Shown here: positions 24,761 through 33,085 of the stretch, piece by piece
Layout: the number at the start of each line of letters is the position of its first letter
How positions within the stretch are numbered: the first letter of the stretch is position 1
Origin: Chryseobacterium formosense
GTDB taxonomy: Bacteria; Bacteroidota; Bacteroidia; Flavobacteriales; Weeksellaceae
DNA: 64,000 nucleotides
Direction: 5' to 3'
Assembly (NCBI RefSeq): GCF_900116415.1
Contig: NZ_FPAP01000003.1
Span: forward strand, 496,001-560,000
The notes under the pieces: generated by a model
Databases searched by the model: none
Seen by the model: only the letters and a program-made list of their open reading frames with translations
Told to the model about the DNA's origin: nothing
Position numbers and translations under genes: made by a program

Positions 24761-25800
24761 TAGAGTGATTTTTTAAATTTAATTAAAATAGCAATGAAAA
24801 TCGGACCACCCATCAATGCCGTCAAAATACCGATCGGTAATTCCGAAGGCTGTACAATACTTCTGCTGAATGTATCGGCAACCAAAAGCAAAATACTTCC
24901 GCAAACTGCAGACAAAGGCAAAATGAAGGTATAATTTGATTTAAATAAAAGCCTTAAAATGTAAGGCACAATCAAACCTACAAAACCAATCGTCCCTGAA
25001 AAAGCGACACAAGTTCCGACCATTAAAGCCGTTATAATCACAATCTGCTTTTTTAGTTTTTCAACATTGATTCCTAAATGCTGTGCATCTTTTTCACCCA
25101 ACATCATTGCATTTAAAGCTTTCCCTTTTGGAAGAAGAACCGTGTAGGAAATGATAACAACGACTGCCAAAACAATATTTTTCGTCCAAGTTGCAGCTGC
25201 CAAACTTCCCATATTCCAGAAAGTAAGGTCTCTTAACTGCTCATCTTTAGATATATAAATCAAAAACCCGGTGATCGAAAAACCGATTGCCGTAATCGCA
25301 ACACCACTCAGCAACATCATGACAACATTGGTTTTTCCACCGCTTGTAGAAATCCTGTAAACCAGCATCATTGCCAATAAAGCTCCTATAAAAGCCGCGA
25401 TACCTGTGAGTGAAAACTGAACCATCTCAGGAAGATATTCTTTGAAATACCCTCCTAAAACAATTGAAATTGCGGCAAGTAAAGTCGCTCCCGAAGTAAG
25501 ACCTATTAAATCTCCCGTTGCCAAAGGATTTTTGAATAATCCCTGTAAGCTTGTTCCTGAAACCGCCAACATACTCCCAACTAAAATCGCCATCACAATT
25601 CGAGACGCTCTCACATCCCAGATCACATATTTATCGCTTAACTGTAAATTCGGATCTCCCTGAATAAACTGAATTAAAACCGTAAAAGGCGAAACCCCAT
25701 TGAAATCATAAACGCCAACATAAAGTGCCACAATTGCCAGTATAACCAGCAAAAGGACACTCGTGACGAAATAAAAATATAATTTATTTTGTGTTTTCAA
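24760..25800 (-). CDS. hmuU: Hemin ABC transporter permease, FecCD family
   Basis: Encodes 346 residues with about ten membrane helices and the FecCD signatures: DVRASRIVMAILVGSMLAVSG, LGLYF-like GLFKNPLATGDLIGLTSGA, and GTIGFVGLIVPYILRLLFK before the last helices, which end with LPIGILTALMGGPIFIAIL. It is the inner-membrane channel that receives haem from HmuT. It overlaps the hmuT gene by 17 bases and hmuV by one. Confidence 0.95.
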   Translation of the reverse strand: MKTQNKLYFYFVTSVLLLVILAIVALYVGVYDFNGVSPFTVLIQFIQGDPNLQLSDKYVIWDVRASRIVMAILVGSMLAVSGTSLQGLFKNPLATGDLIGLTSGATLLAAISIVLGGYFKEYLPEMVQFSLTGIAAFIGALLAMMLVYRISTSGGKTNVVMMLLSGVAITAIGFSITGFLIYISKDEQLRDLTFWNMGSLAAATWTKNIVLAVVVIISYTVLLPKGKALNAMMLGEKDAQHLGINVEKLKKQIVIITALMVGTCVAFSGTIGFVGLIVPYILRLLFKSNYTFILPLSAVCGSILLLVADTFSRSIVQPSELPIGILTALMGGPIFIAILIKFKKSL

Positions 25801-26662
25801 CTAATAATTTGTTTAATGCAACTGCAGCCTCACCCAATCTAGGTCCGAAACCTGAAACTAAACCTCCGTCCATAGCGATAATTCTCTTGTTTTTACCCGC
25901 ATTGGTTTGAGAAACACCAGGCATTTCCAAAGCGCCCTTATTTCCACCAGAACTTTCAAGACCTGATGAGAAAAAGAATAATACGTCCGGGTTGGCTTTC
26001 ACAACCGCTTCCGGAGTTAAAGGTTTGAAATCTTCAAAATCATTTATTGCGTTTTCACCTCCTGCAAGACCGATCAAAGCGGCCATTGGCGTATTTTTAC
26101 CGGAAACCATCATCATATTACCTCTTGCGTAGATAAATAAGACTTTCGGTTTTTTAGCTAATGGCTGAATTTGCTTAAAATCTGCATCAATTTTATCGTT
26201 TAATTTCTGATAATCTGTGTTGCCGATAGCTTTTGCTACATCAGTAATCAATTTTTTGGTTCCTTCTACCGAATATTCCTGCTTGAAAGTCTCGGTTTTG
26301 ATTCCTGAAGCCTTGATTTTGCCCATCAATTCCGGATTGATGTCTTTATCTGAAGCTAAAATCAACGTAGGACTCACTGCCATGATCGGCTCAATAGTAA
26401 TTGATCTTACGTGACCTAAATTCTCAGCAGAAGACTTTAAAGATTCAGGATAGGTACTTGTAACATCTGTTGCTACAATTTCCTTTTCGTGGCCTAAAGC
26501 CGCTACGATTTCTGTAATTCCTCCATTTAAGGTTACAATTTTATGATTTGATTTCGGAGTTTCAGCAACCACTTCATTTCCGTTTTCGGTAGGTTTATAA
26601 GCTTCTTTTTTGCAAGAATACACTGCCATTAAAACAGAAGCTGCAAGGATGAATTTTTTCAT
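25784..26662 (-). CDS. hmuT: Hemin ABC transporter substrate-binding lipoprotein
   Basis: Encodes 292 residues. A lipoprotein signal peptide (MKKFILAASVLMAVYSC) ends at Cys17. The mature part is a TroA/BtuF-like binding protein with IVTLNGGITEIVAALGHEKEIVATD (residues about 42-66), followed by YPESLKSSAENLGHVRSITIEPIMAVSPTLIL. These patterns match the HmuT group. It probably sits in the periplasm, anchored by lipid, and hands haem to HmuUV. It starts 24 bases after the HmuY-like gene. Confidence 0.93.
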   Translation of the reverse strand: MKKFILAASVLMAVYSCKKEAYKPTENGNEVVAETPKSNHKIVTLNGGITEIVAALGHEKEIVATDVTSTYPESLKSSAENLGHVRSITIEPIMAVSPTLILASDKDINPELMGKIKASGIKTETFKQEYSVEGTKKLITDVAKAIGNTDYQKLNDKIDADFKQIQPLAKKPKVLFIYARGNMMMVSGKNTPMAALIGLAGGENAINDFEDFKPLTPEAVVKANPDVLFFFSSGLESSGGNKGALEMPGVSQTNAGKNKRIIAMDGGLVSGFGPRLGEAAVALNKLLVENTK

Positions 26663-26686
26663 TTTATACTGATTATTATTGGATTA

Positions 26687-27811
26687 TTACAAAGGTTCAA
26701 ATTCAAAGTTCGGATGACCACGTTCTCCGCTATCATTTTTCATTTTATTAAATCTTAATTTAAAATAAAATCCTTCGGCATCTTTTATCACAAAGAATCG
26801 ATCGGTATGAACAAATGCACTTGATGTGGTATTATCCCCGGTTGTAGTTCTCCATTTCTCACCGATAGCTCTGTGATCATTAAAAATAAACTTTGTCTCG
26901 TCTATATTTGCCAGTTTAAAATTGTTGTATTCCTGATCTAAGTTTGAGCTTACTGTAACCTGATAAGCACCAACACCACTTGCTGTATTTGTAATTACGT
27001 AATCTGCATAGAAATAGGTTCCCTGACTTACGCCATTTAGGAATACTTCATTAATAAAAGTTGTAAATCCTAAATCCCAGTTATTTTTTGTAGGATGAAT
27101 ATTTACTTTTGCCCCTTTTTCGATACTGAAAAAATTAAAGTTATAATCAGGATCTTTTGTCATGATAAACTCCTGATGTGTAGTATCATTAATATTGGCG
27201 TATTTAATTTTATAGCCATTCGCTATTCTTATAAACTGTACTTTTTTCCAGCCTCTCGCATCACCAACTAAGGTAACCGATCCGGGAGCCACTACAGTGC
27301 CGCTTGTAGGAAGACCTCTACCCATATTTACAAGATAGATCGGGTTTTCATTCTCATTTGTTTTAACCTCGGCAATTCCTGAAGTCTGTGCTAAAAAATT
27401 TCCGTTCGGATTATCTACAAATTGTAAATTGGTGCTTGTGAATGTTCCGACCTGTACTTGTGTCATTAAAGCATTAACGTCGGTCTGTTTTACATTATCA
27501 ATATTTGTAGCGCCCGAAATTTCACCTGCTGCCATCGCAATTGATCCGTTCATAATAATTCTGAATTCATCACCGTTATAAAACCCAAAATCCCAGTCTG
27601 TTCTTTTATTGACACGTGAATCGCTCACGTTACTAAGATCGATCCAAACCTGATTAGGCTGTGTTCCGCCCATATTCTGCTCATCACCGTGAACATTGGG
27701 TGCTACTACAGAACCTGTCATTGGTGGTACTATAACAATATCTTCATCTGCAGGAAGACAAGACTGTACTGCTACAATGCTAAGAATAAATAATATTTTT
27801 AAATATTTCAT
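26687..27811 (-). CDS. hmuY: HmuY-like haem-binding lipoprotein
   Basis: Encodes 374 residues with a lipoprotein signal (MKYLKILFILSIVAVQSC, Cys18). The HmuY pattern is seen twice: VWIDLSNVSDSRVNKRTDWDFGFYNGDEFRI (about residues 56-86) and IHPTKNNWDLGFTTFINEVF (about 237-256). HmuY proteins of Porphyromonas are surface haemophores that pass haem to the receptor HmuR. At 374 residues it is longer than the roughly 215-residue prototype, suggesting an expanded domain. It lies 15 bases after the receptor gene, the usual arrangement. Confidence 0.88.
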   Translation of the reverse strand: MKYLKILFILSIVAVQSCLPADEDIVIVPPMTGSVVAPNVHGDEQNMGGTQPNQVWIDLSNVSDSRVNKRTDWDFGFYNGDEFRIIMNGSIAMAAGEISGATNIDNVKQTDVNALMTQVQVGTFTSTNLQFVDNPNGNFLAQTSGIAEVKTNENENPIYLVNMGRGLPTSGTVVAPGSVTLVGDARGWKKVQFIRIANGYKIKYANINDTTHQEFIMTKDPDYNFNFFSIEKGAKVNIHPTKNNWDLGFTTFINEVFLNGVSQGTYFYADYVITNTASGVGAYQVTVSSNLDQEYNNFKLANIDETKFIFNDHRAIGEKWRTTTGDNTTSSAFVHTDRFFVIKDAEGFYFKLRFNKMKNDSGERGHPNFEFEPL

Positions 27812-27826
27812 ATCTGATTTTATTTT

Positions 27827-29938
27827 TTAAAACTGAAACATTAACCTTGCGAAATAACTTCTTCCGTAGAATAGATTTAACCTGTCTGTTCCGGCATTAT
27901 GACCTGTAGATGAAGCAGTAGAATTGTTTACACTCGTCACATCAAATATATTTTTCACACCTACAGAAAGTTCTAACCGTTTGTTCCAAAACGGCTGGCT
28001 CACGATAAAATCCATCATATGAAAATCATCCACTGTACCCAAACGGAAACCTTCGCCTGTATTTACATATCTTCTTGCCGGACCTGTGAATTTATAATAT
28101 AGCGCAAAAGAAGTTAAAATATCTTTCAGCCTATAAGTAGCTGATGCTCCTGCCTGAAAGTTGTAATAAAAATCTGTAGGAGTAGAATACTCAAGCTCTG
28201 TCATATCAACAGAAGTACCCAATAATGAAGCTCTCAATCCTAAAGCAAACTGATTTTTATTGAAGTCTACGTTTGCAGAAAATAGCATGCTCTTGTACTT
28301 ATCAAGATTCATAAACTTATATGTTGAAGGTTCTTTTACCATCACCATTTCTATTCTGTCTTTTACATCCAGATATAAAGCGTTCGCTCCGTAAGAAATC
28401 TTCCAGTCGTTCGATGCAGTAAAGCGCTGATCCCAGAGTGCACTGATGGAGTATCCTTTTTCAGGATTCAGGTTTGGATCTCCCTGAATATCGTGATTAA
28501 TATTCACCATATAAGTAAACAGCTCATCATAAGTAGGATATCTGTTCGCAGTACCAAAAACAGCTCTTAAATTAGAATTTTCTGTGGTTTTCAGACGTGT
28601 GGAAATTGAGTAATTAAACTGATTATCAAATCGGTTGCTTGCTGAAAATCGTGCTCCGGGTCTTAATGAGAATTTATCTGAAACATTCCACTCCGCTGAA
28701 AGAAAATTTGAATAGGTAAAAATTGCGCGGTTGATATTTTCACTGTTAAATTCACCAGCAATAAGCGCAGCAAATCCGTTTGTATGATCTAATTCATACC
28801 CAAGCTGGAAATCAAACTTTTTATTATCTAAAAAATTACTGAACATTCCTCTAGAATAGATAACATCCGTATTGTAATAAGATCTCTCCTCCCCCTTTGT
28901 TCTGACAGATCTTTTAGGAATATCATAGTTATAATCAAAATATCTTCTATCCTGAGTCTGATAAGAGAAATCTCCCATATAGTTGATATGCCCTAATTTC
29001 GACTGAACATTTAGCTGATGAATCCATCTCTCCGTATTGTATTCTCTGTCTGTACTTTCGTAAGTGACACCTCCCATTCCGTCGTTAAGAGGTTCGCGAA
29101 TCACAATTGGATTATAAAAATTGAATTTTTCGTTTAAATAAGAAACTTTGTAGAATAATGATGTTTTATTTTTTGTGTATCGGAGAATAGCTGATGCATC
29201 ATATTGGTCTTTCGGATTCCAGTCCATCCCTCTGGTTCTGGTTTTATCTGAACTGTCAAAGAACTTATACCCTTCTCTACTTCCTTCATATCCCATGAAC
29301 TGATTATGATTAAAGCTGATTCCTGCAAACCAGTTTGAATTTAAATTATAATCAACATTAAGATTCTGAATATGCCTGCCGTTTCCTTTCTTCTTTATAT
29401 CATAGCTATCACGTACAGTTTCCTCCTGTAAAGATGCTCTTACGCTGATTTTTTTTGTTGTATTTTTCCTTGTAATGATATTGATTACTCCTGCAAGAGC
29501 ACCATTCCCATATTCAACCCCCATGCTTCCTTGTACAATTTCTATTCTTTCGATATTATTAAGGCTCAGTTTAGTAAGGTCGATATTGCTTCCCAAGCCT
29601 GTATCACCAACAACCGGAATATTATCTATCAAAATCTTTACGTAATCTCCTCCAAGTCCTAAAATATTTGCTGTCGAGTTTCCGGAATCAGTATCCGGTG
29701 TGATCAATATGTTTAAACTTTGGTTTAAAACTTCTGCAACATTTGTAGCGGCCAAATTTTTAATCTTCTGAGCATCGATCACTTCTACTTTATAAATAGA
29801 CTTATCGATTGATTGCTGCATATATTGTCCGGTAATAATAACTTCTTCTATTTTTTTCTGTTTTAGAGAATCTTGCACCTGCGCTTTTATACATAAAAAC
29901 ACAGACATTGTAAGTATAGAAAGTACTTTCTTCTTCAT
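27827..29938 (-). CDS. hmuR: TonB-dependent haem receptor
   Basis: Encodes 703 residues. A signal peptide (MKKKVLSILTMSVFLCIKAQ) precedes a plug domain (about 35-160) with VIDAQKIKNLAATNVAEVLNQ, ILIDNIPVVGD and IERIEIVQGSMGVEYGNGALAGVINIITR. The rest forms the outer-membrane barrel and ends with FARLMFQF, the expected terminal aromatic. It is the first gene of the leftward haem operon. I call it HmuR-like because of the HmuY, HmuTUV and HemS neighbours; the barrel sequence alone does not prove haem specificity. Two His-containing extracellular loops could be ligand sites. Confidence 0.9.
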   Translation of the reverse strand: MKKKVLSILTMSVFLCIKAQVQDSLKQKKIEEVIITGQYMQQSIDKSIYKVEVIDAQKIKNLAATNVAEVLNQSLNILITPDTDSGNSTANILGLGGDYVKILIDNIPVVGDTGLGSNIDLTKLSLNNIERIEIVQGSMGVEYGNGALAGVINIITRKNTTKKISVRASLQEETVRDSYDIKKKGNGRHIQNLNVDYNLNSNWFAGISFNHNQFMGYEGSREGYKFFDSSDKTRTRGMDWNPKDQYDASAILRYTKNKTSLFYKVSYLNEKFNFYNPIVIREPLNDGMGGVTYESTDREYNTERWIHQLNVQSKLGHINYMGDFSYQTQDRRYFDYNYDIPKRSVRTKGEERSYYNTDVIYSRGMFSNFLDNKKFDFQLGYELDHTNGFAALIAGEFNSENINRAIFTYSNFLSAEWNVSDKFSLRPGARFSASNRFDNQFNYSISTRLKTTENSNLRAVFGTANRYPTYDELFTYMVNINHDIQGDPNLNPEKGYSISALWDQRFTASNDWKISYGANALYLDVKDRIEMVMVKEPSTYKFMNLDKYKSMLFSANVDFNKNQFALGLRASLLGTSVDMTELEYSTPTDFYYNFQAGASATYRLKDILTSFALYYKFTGPARRYVNTGEGFRLGTVDDFHMMDFIVSQPFWNKRLELSVGVKNIFDVTSVNNSTASSTGHNAGTDRLNLFYGRSYFARLMFQF

Positions 29939-29957
29939 GGATGCAAAAAAATTTTGA

Positions 29958-29965
29958 CAAATATA
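29958..29965 (-). promoter_or_regulatory. Candidate -7 element for the haem operon
   Basis: TATATTTG on the minus strand, 19 bases before the receptor ATG, fits TAnnTTTG. A TTG at 29983-29981 is 15 bases further upstream, somewhat close for a -33 element. Confidence 0.5.
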
Positions 29966-29969
29966 GCGT

Positions 29970-30025
29970 TTTATTTAGAACAATTAAAAATAATTATTTA
30001 CTTTTGTAGAATAATTCTAAATAAA
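29970..30025. promoter_or_regulatory. Fur-like operator pair in the divergent haem promoter
   Basis: TAGAATAATTCTA (30007-30019) is a perfect palindrome around a single central base, within GTAGAATAATTCTAAATAAA, and has the 6-1-6 form of a Fur-type box. A related box, TTTAGAACAATTAAA (29973-29987), lies 33 bases away, and the outer arms TTTATTTAGAA (29970-29980) and TTCTAAATAAA (30015-30025) are inverted copies. A -7 element TACTTTTG (29999-30006) for the rightward gene abuts the palindrome. Binding would block both directions. Confidence 0.55.
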
Positions 30026-30046
30026 CATAAAATAAATATTTTACTT

Positions 30047-31342
30047 ATGAAAACAAAGCTACTATTAGCCTCTCTATTAGCTGTCGGTGTACAACAAACC
30101 GTGCTTGCACAAACAGATGCATTGGGTTACACCACCGTAAACCTTACAATGGGGCCTGCTTATGCAAATCGCGTATTCTTTGATTTTTCTGGTAATAATA
30201 CCGTTTCTCAGGTAGGAGACAACTGGGATATTGCTTTCTATAGAAACAGTGCAATGGATGTGGGTGTAAAGATTAATGATGCGAAAAATGCAACTGTGTA
30301 TCAGGTTTCTGCTACTCCATCAGATTTCGACACCGTTTTACCATCTCAGAAAAGCACTTGGGGTAGTCCACTTTACAATCCTGATATTACGACACGTATT
30401 CAGGACGGAGCATTTGATCAGTCAAATTTATTACCTGCAGGTCCTTTCAATTTCGGATGGGGCAACTATGATATCTTAACACATAAAGTAAACGGACAGG
30501 TAGTTTTTGTAATTGATTATGGTAATGAAAATTATTACAAATTCTTTATTTCTGAATTTTCTGCCGGTTATGCATTTAAATATGCACAATGGAATGGAAC
30601 ATCTTGGGGCGCTACACAAACTAAGACTTTAGCAAACGGTACAGATGATGCTTACTTCAACTATTTCTCTTTTACTACAGGAGATAAAGTTCCAAATATG
30701 GAACCACCAAAAGCTAACTGGGACTTAATGTTTACAAGATATTATACCTATTATACTTCTCCAATGGGTTCTATGATGTATAAAATGGCAGGTGTAATTC
30801 AGAGCCCGAACACAACCGTTGCGATGGTAAGACCAGAAACACAGGAAACCGCTACATTTACAGCTCCTGCATCAACCGCATATTCAAACAACATTACAAC
30901 AATTGGTCACTCTTGGAAGCCAACGACTGGTTTTTACACCGATGCAGTTTATTATGTAAAACAGGGTTCTGAATATTACAGAATGTATTTTATTTCAAAC
31001 GGTGGTACAACCAACGGAAATATGTACTTCAAATACAAAAATATTACCTCAACATTAGATATTACCGAAGTAAGCAAAAAAGCATCTTTCGGAATTTATC
31101 CGAACCCGACGACTGCTGATAAAAAAGTTACGGTTTTATTTGATGTAAAAGAAAAAGCAAACAACAAAGGAAGCGTTGAAGTTTATGATCTTACAGGTAA
31201 GAGTGTTTACAATGCAGAATTAAGCAATCAGACAGGCTTCTACAAACAAGATATGAATTTATCTCACCTTCCGTCAGGAAATTACATCGTGAAAATTTCT
31301 TACGGAGGCAAAACAGAAGCAAAAAAACTTATTGTAAAATAA
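30047..31342 (+). CDS. T9SS-exported HmuY-like protein
   Basis: Encodes 431 residues from the ATG at 30047, which opens a signal peptide (MKTKLLLASLLAVGVQQTVLAQ); a longer frame from 29954 runs through the promoter. The HmuY domain is clear: GPAYANRVFFDFSG and NWDIAFYRNSAMDVGVKIND (about 33-82), with a later NWDLMFTRYYTYY near residue 225. A type A T9SS sorting domain begins near 350 (FGIYPNPTTADKKV ... KKLIVK). It probably acts as a cell-surface or released haem-binding protein and is divergent from the haem operon across a shared operator. The T9SS route would place it outside rather than under the outer membrane. Confidence 0.9.
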   Translation: MKTKLLLASLLAVGVQQTVLAQTDALGYTTVNLTMGPAYANRVFFDFSGNNTVSQVGDNWDIAFYRNSAMDVGVKINDAKNATVYQVSATPSDFDTVLPSQKSTWGSPLYNPDITTRIQDGAFDQSNLLPAGPFNFGWGNYDILTHKVNGQVVFVIDYGNENYYKFFISEFSAGYAFKYAQWNGTSWGATQTKTLANGTDDAYFNYFSFTTGDKVPNMEPPKANWDLMFTRYYTYYTSPMGSMMYKMAGVIQSPNTTVAMVRPETQETATFTAPASTAYSNNITTIGHSWKPTTGFYTDAVYYVKQGSEYYRMYFISNGGTTNGNMYFKYKNITSTLDITEVSKKASFGIYPNPTTADKKVTVLFDVKEKANNKGSVEVYDLTGKSVYNAELSNQTGFYKQDMNLSHLPSGNYIVKISYGGKTEAKKLIVK

Positions 31343-31459
31343 GACGATGTAAATAGTGAATCAGCTTTGCTGTCAAGATTAAATTTTAAAATTGACAATT
31401 ATCTGCAAAGCAAATTAACAATTTACTTTTTTAATTAATACTTTCTATTTTTTCTAATA

Positions 31460-31495
31460 AAAAGGCAGTTTCAAAGAATGATGAAACTGCCTTTT
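31460..31495. terminator. Bidirectional terminator
   Basis: A 14-base stem, AAAAGGCAGTTTCA (31460-31473) with TGAAACTGCCTTTT (31482-31495). It lies between the convergent HmuY-like and monooxygenase genes. Confidence 0.85.
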
Positions 31496-31498
31496 GAC

Positions 31499-31526
31499 TT
31501 CTAGCTTCTAGCTTCTAGCTTCTAGC
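31499..31526. repeat. Heptanucleotide repeat (TTCTAGC)x4
   Basis: Four perfect copies of TTCTAGC lie between the terminator and the stop codon of the monooxygenase gene. Such microsatellites are prone to slippage; here it is outside coding sequence. Confidence 0.95.
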
Positions 31527-31530
31527 AAAA

Positions 31531-31821
31531 TTAATAAATCTTAAAACCTTTGTAAACCTGCGCCGATTCTTCAGAGATTTTGGATGCATTTTTTCTGAAT
31601 TCCATTAAATGATCTGTTCCGTTGTGAGCATTGTGATGCTCTACACTTTCCCAAAGTTCAACAAGGAAAAAAGTTCCTTTATTTTCTTTGTCTTCGATAA
31701 GGTCGTATTGCAGGCAACCCGCTTCTTTTCTGGTTTCTCTTACCAAAGTCTGGAACAATTCTACAGCTTCCATCAAGTGATTCTCTTTAAACCTGAACAA
31801 TGCAATGATATGTAAATTCAT
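31531..31821 (-). CDS. Antibiotic biosynthesis monooxygenase (ABM)-domain protein
   Basis: Encodes 96 residues, the normal size for a single ABM domain of the YgiN/quinol monooxygenase type. It begins MNLHIIALFRFKENHLMEAVELFQTLV and has the family patterns ETRKEAGCLQYDLIEDKENKGTFFLVELWES and HNAHNGTDHLMEF. These dimeric ferredoxin-fold proteins act on quinols or, in some cases, degrade haem. The haem-degrading IsdG branch shares the fold and this gene is next to the haem locus, but I see no strong reason to assign it there. Confidence 0.88.
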   Translation of the reverse strand: MNLHIIALFRFKENHLMEAVELFQTLVRETRKEAGCLQYDLIEDKENKGTFFLVELWESVEHHNAHNGTDHLMEFRKNASKISEESAQVYKGFKIY

Positions 31822-32073
31822 GTATTATTTTTAGGCTATAAATGTAAATTATTTTTGATTTTATTCTAAAAACAATTCTGCTAAATTTTTCACAAAAAAA
31901 AATAATGTCTTTATTTTAAACGCAAAGGGCGCAAAGTTTTTTTAATATCAGCTTGTATATTTTCCGTTCGCAAAGGCGTTTGACTTCGTCGAATCTTCTA
32001 TTTCACTCAGCTAAGGTTTGTAACACATTCAGATGACAAGCTAAATCTTGAACTTTAAATTTTAAATCTTGAA

Positions 32074-32958
32074 TTAAAAAACTGATTTAAAAATCGTGAT
32101 TGAGCTCATTACAATCACCAAAGTTCCGATGATGATGAACATGTTTTTCACAGGAAGCTTTGCAGTAAGCATTGCGGAAAAAGGCGCAGTAATAATTCCG
32201 CCAATTAAAAGTCCTAAAATAATATTCCAGTGTTGAATTCCCAAAGTAAAAAAGAAAGTTACTGCTGCTGTAATGGTTAAAATAAATTTAGCAACCGTCG
32301 AACTTCCCACTGCAAATCTTGGCGTAAAAGAATTTTTAATTAAAGTTCCCGTTACCAAAGGTCCCCATCCTCCACCTGCAAATGAATCGATAAATCCGCC
32401 GATGATTCCCAATCTTGTAAGATTTGTTTTTTTCTTTAAAGATTTATTCTGTTTTGGTTTAAAAGCATTCGAGAAAATTTTAAATCCAAGATACAAGGTG
32501 TAGAAAGAAATAATTGTTTTGGTAATTTTAGAATAATATTCTCCTAAATAAGTGAGAGAAATAGCTCCGATAATCGCTCCAATTATAGCAGGAATGGCCA
32601 ATTTTTTAACCAAACTTTTGCTGACATTTTTCAATTTAATATGACTGATACTTCCTGCTGCCGTCGTAAAACTTTCCGCGGAATGAATACTCGCACTTAC
32701 TGCATGCGGAGGAATTCCCAAAAATAAAAGCGTCGTTGTACAGATCACACCATATCCCATTCCCATTGAGCCGGCAACAACTTCAGCAAAAACTCCAACC
32801 AAAAGCATCCAATAAAAAATGTAGTTGTCTGTGGCAAGAATTATCTGAAGTTCATCTAAATATCCCAAGCTGTAAAGCGATATAAATGCAATGACCAAAA
32901 CAATGACGGTGATCAGAAGTACATTGAGCCTGAACTGAATTTTCGGGGTTATTACCAT
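32074..32958 (-). CDS. TauE/SafE-family sulfite exporter-like permease
   Basis: Encodes 294 residues with about eight membrane helices. The family repeats are visible: GVFAEVVAGSMGMGYGVICTTTLLFLGIPPHAVSASIHSAE (about 55-95) and LGIIGGFIDSFAGGGWGPLVTGTLIK (about 185-210), both with the G-rich motif. It is the last gene of the sulfate assimilation cluster on this strand, about 130 bases after cysN. It may take up sulfate or export sulfite, protecting the cell when APS reductase outpaces sulfite reduction; direction is not determinable from sequence. Confidence 0.9.
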   Translation of the reverse strand: MVITPKIQFRLNVLLITVIVLVIAFISLYSLGYLDELQIILATDNYIFYWMLLVGVFAEVVAGSMGMGYGVICTTTLLFLGIPPHAVSASIHSAESFTTAAGSISHIKLKNVSKSLVKKLAIPAIIGAIIGAISLTYLGEYYSKITKTIISFYTLYLGFKIFSNAFKPKQNKSLKKKTNLTRLGIIGGFIDSFAGGGWGPLVTGTLIKNSFTPRFAVGSSTVAKFILTITAAVTFFFTLGIQHWNIILGLLIGGIITAPFSAMLTAKLPVKNMFIIIGTLVIVMSSITIFKSVF

Positions 32959-33085
32959 AAAATATAATGTTTAAAAAAATGAAACATTAAGGGATTTAAT
33001 TTTTTAAGAATTTAATTTGTTTACAAATCTTAATCATTCTTTATAACTTATCAATCTTAATGGTTAAATGTTTAGGTTTTAAAAT

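Noticed and set aside
23987..26662. BtuCDF cobalamin transporter
   Set aside because: The transporter family overlaps with B12 systems, but HmuY-like, HemS-like and receptor neighbours favour haem; no B12 riboswitch precedes this operon.
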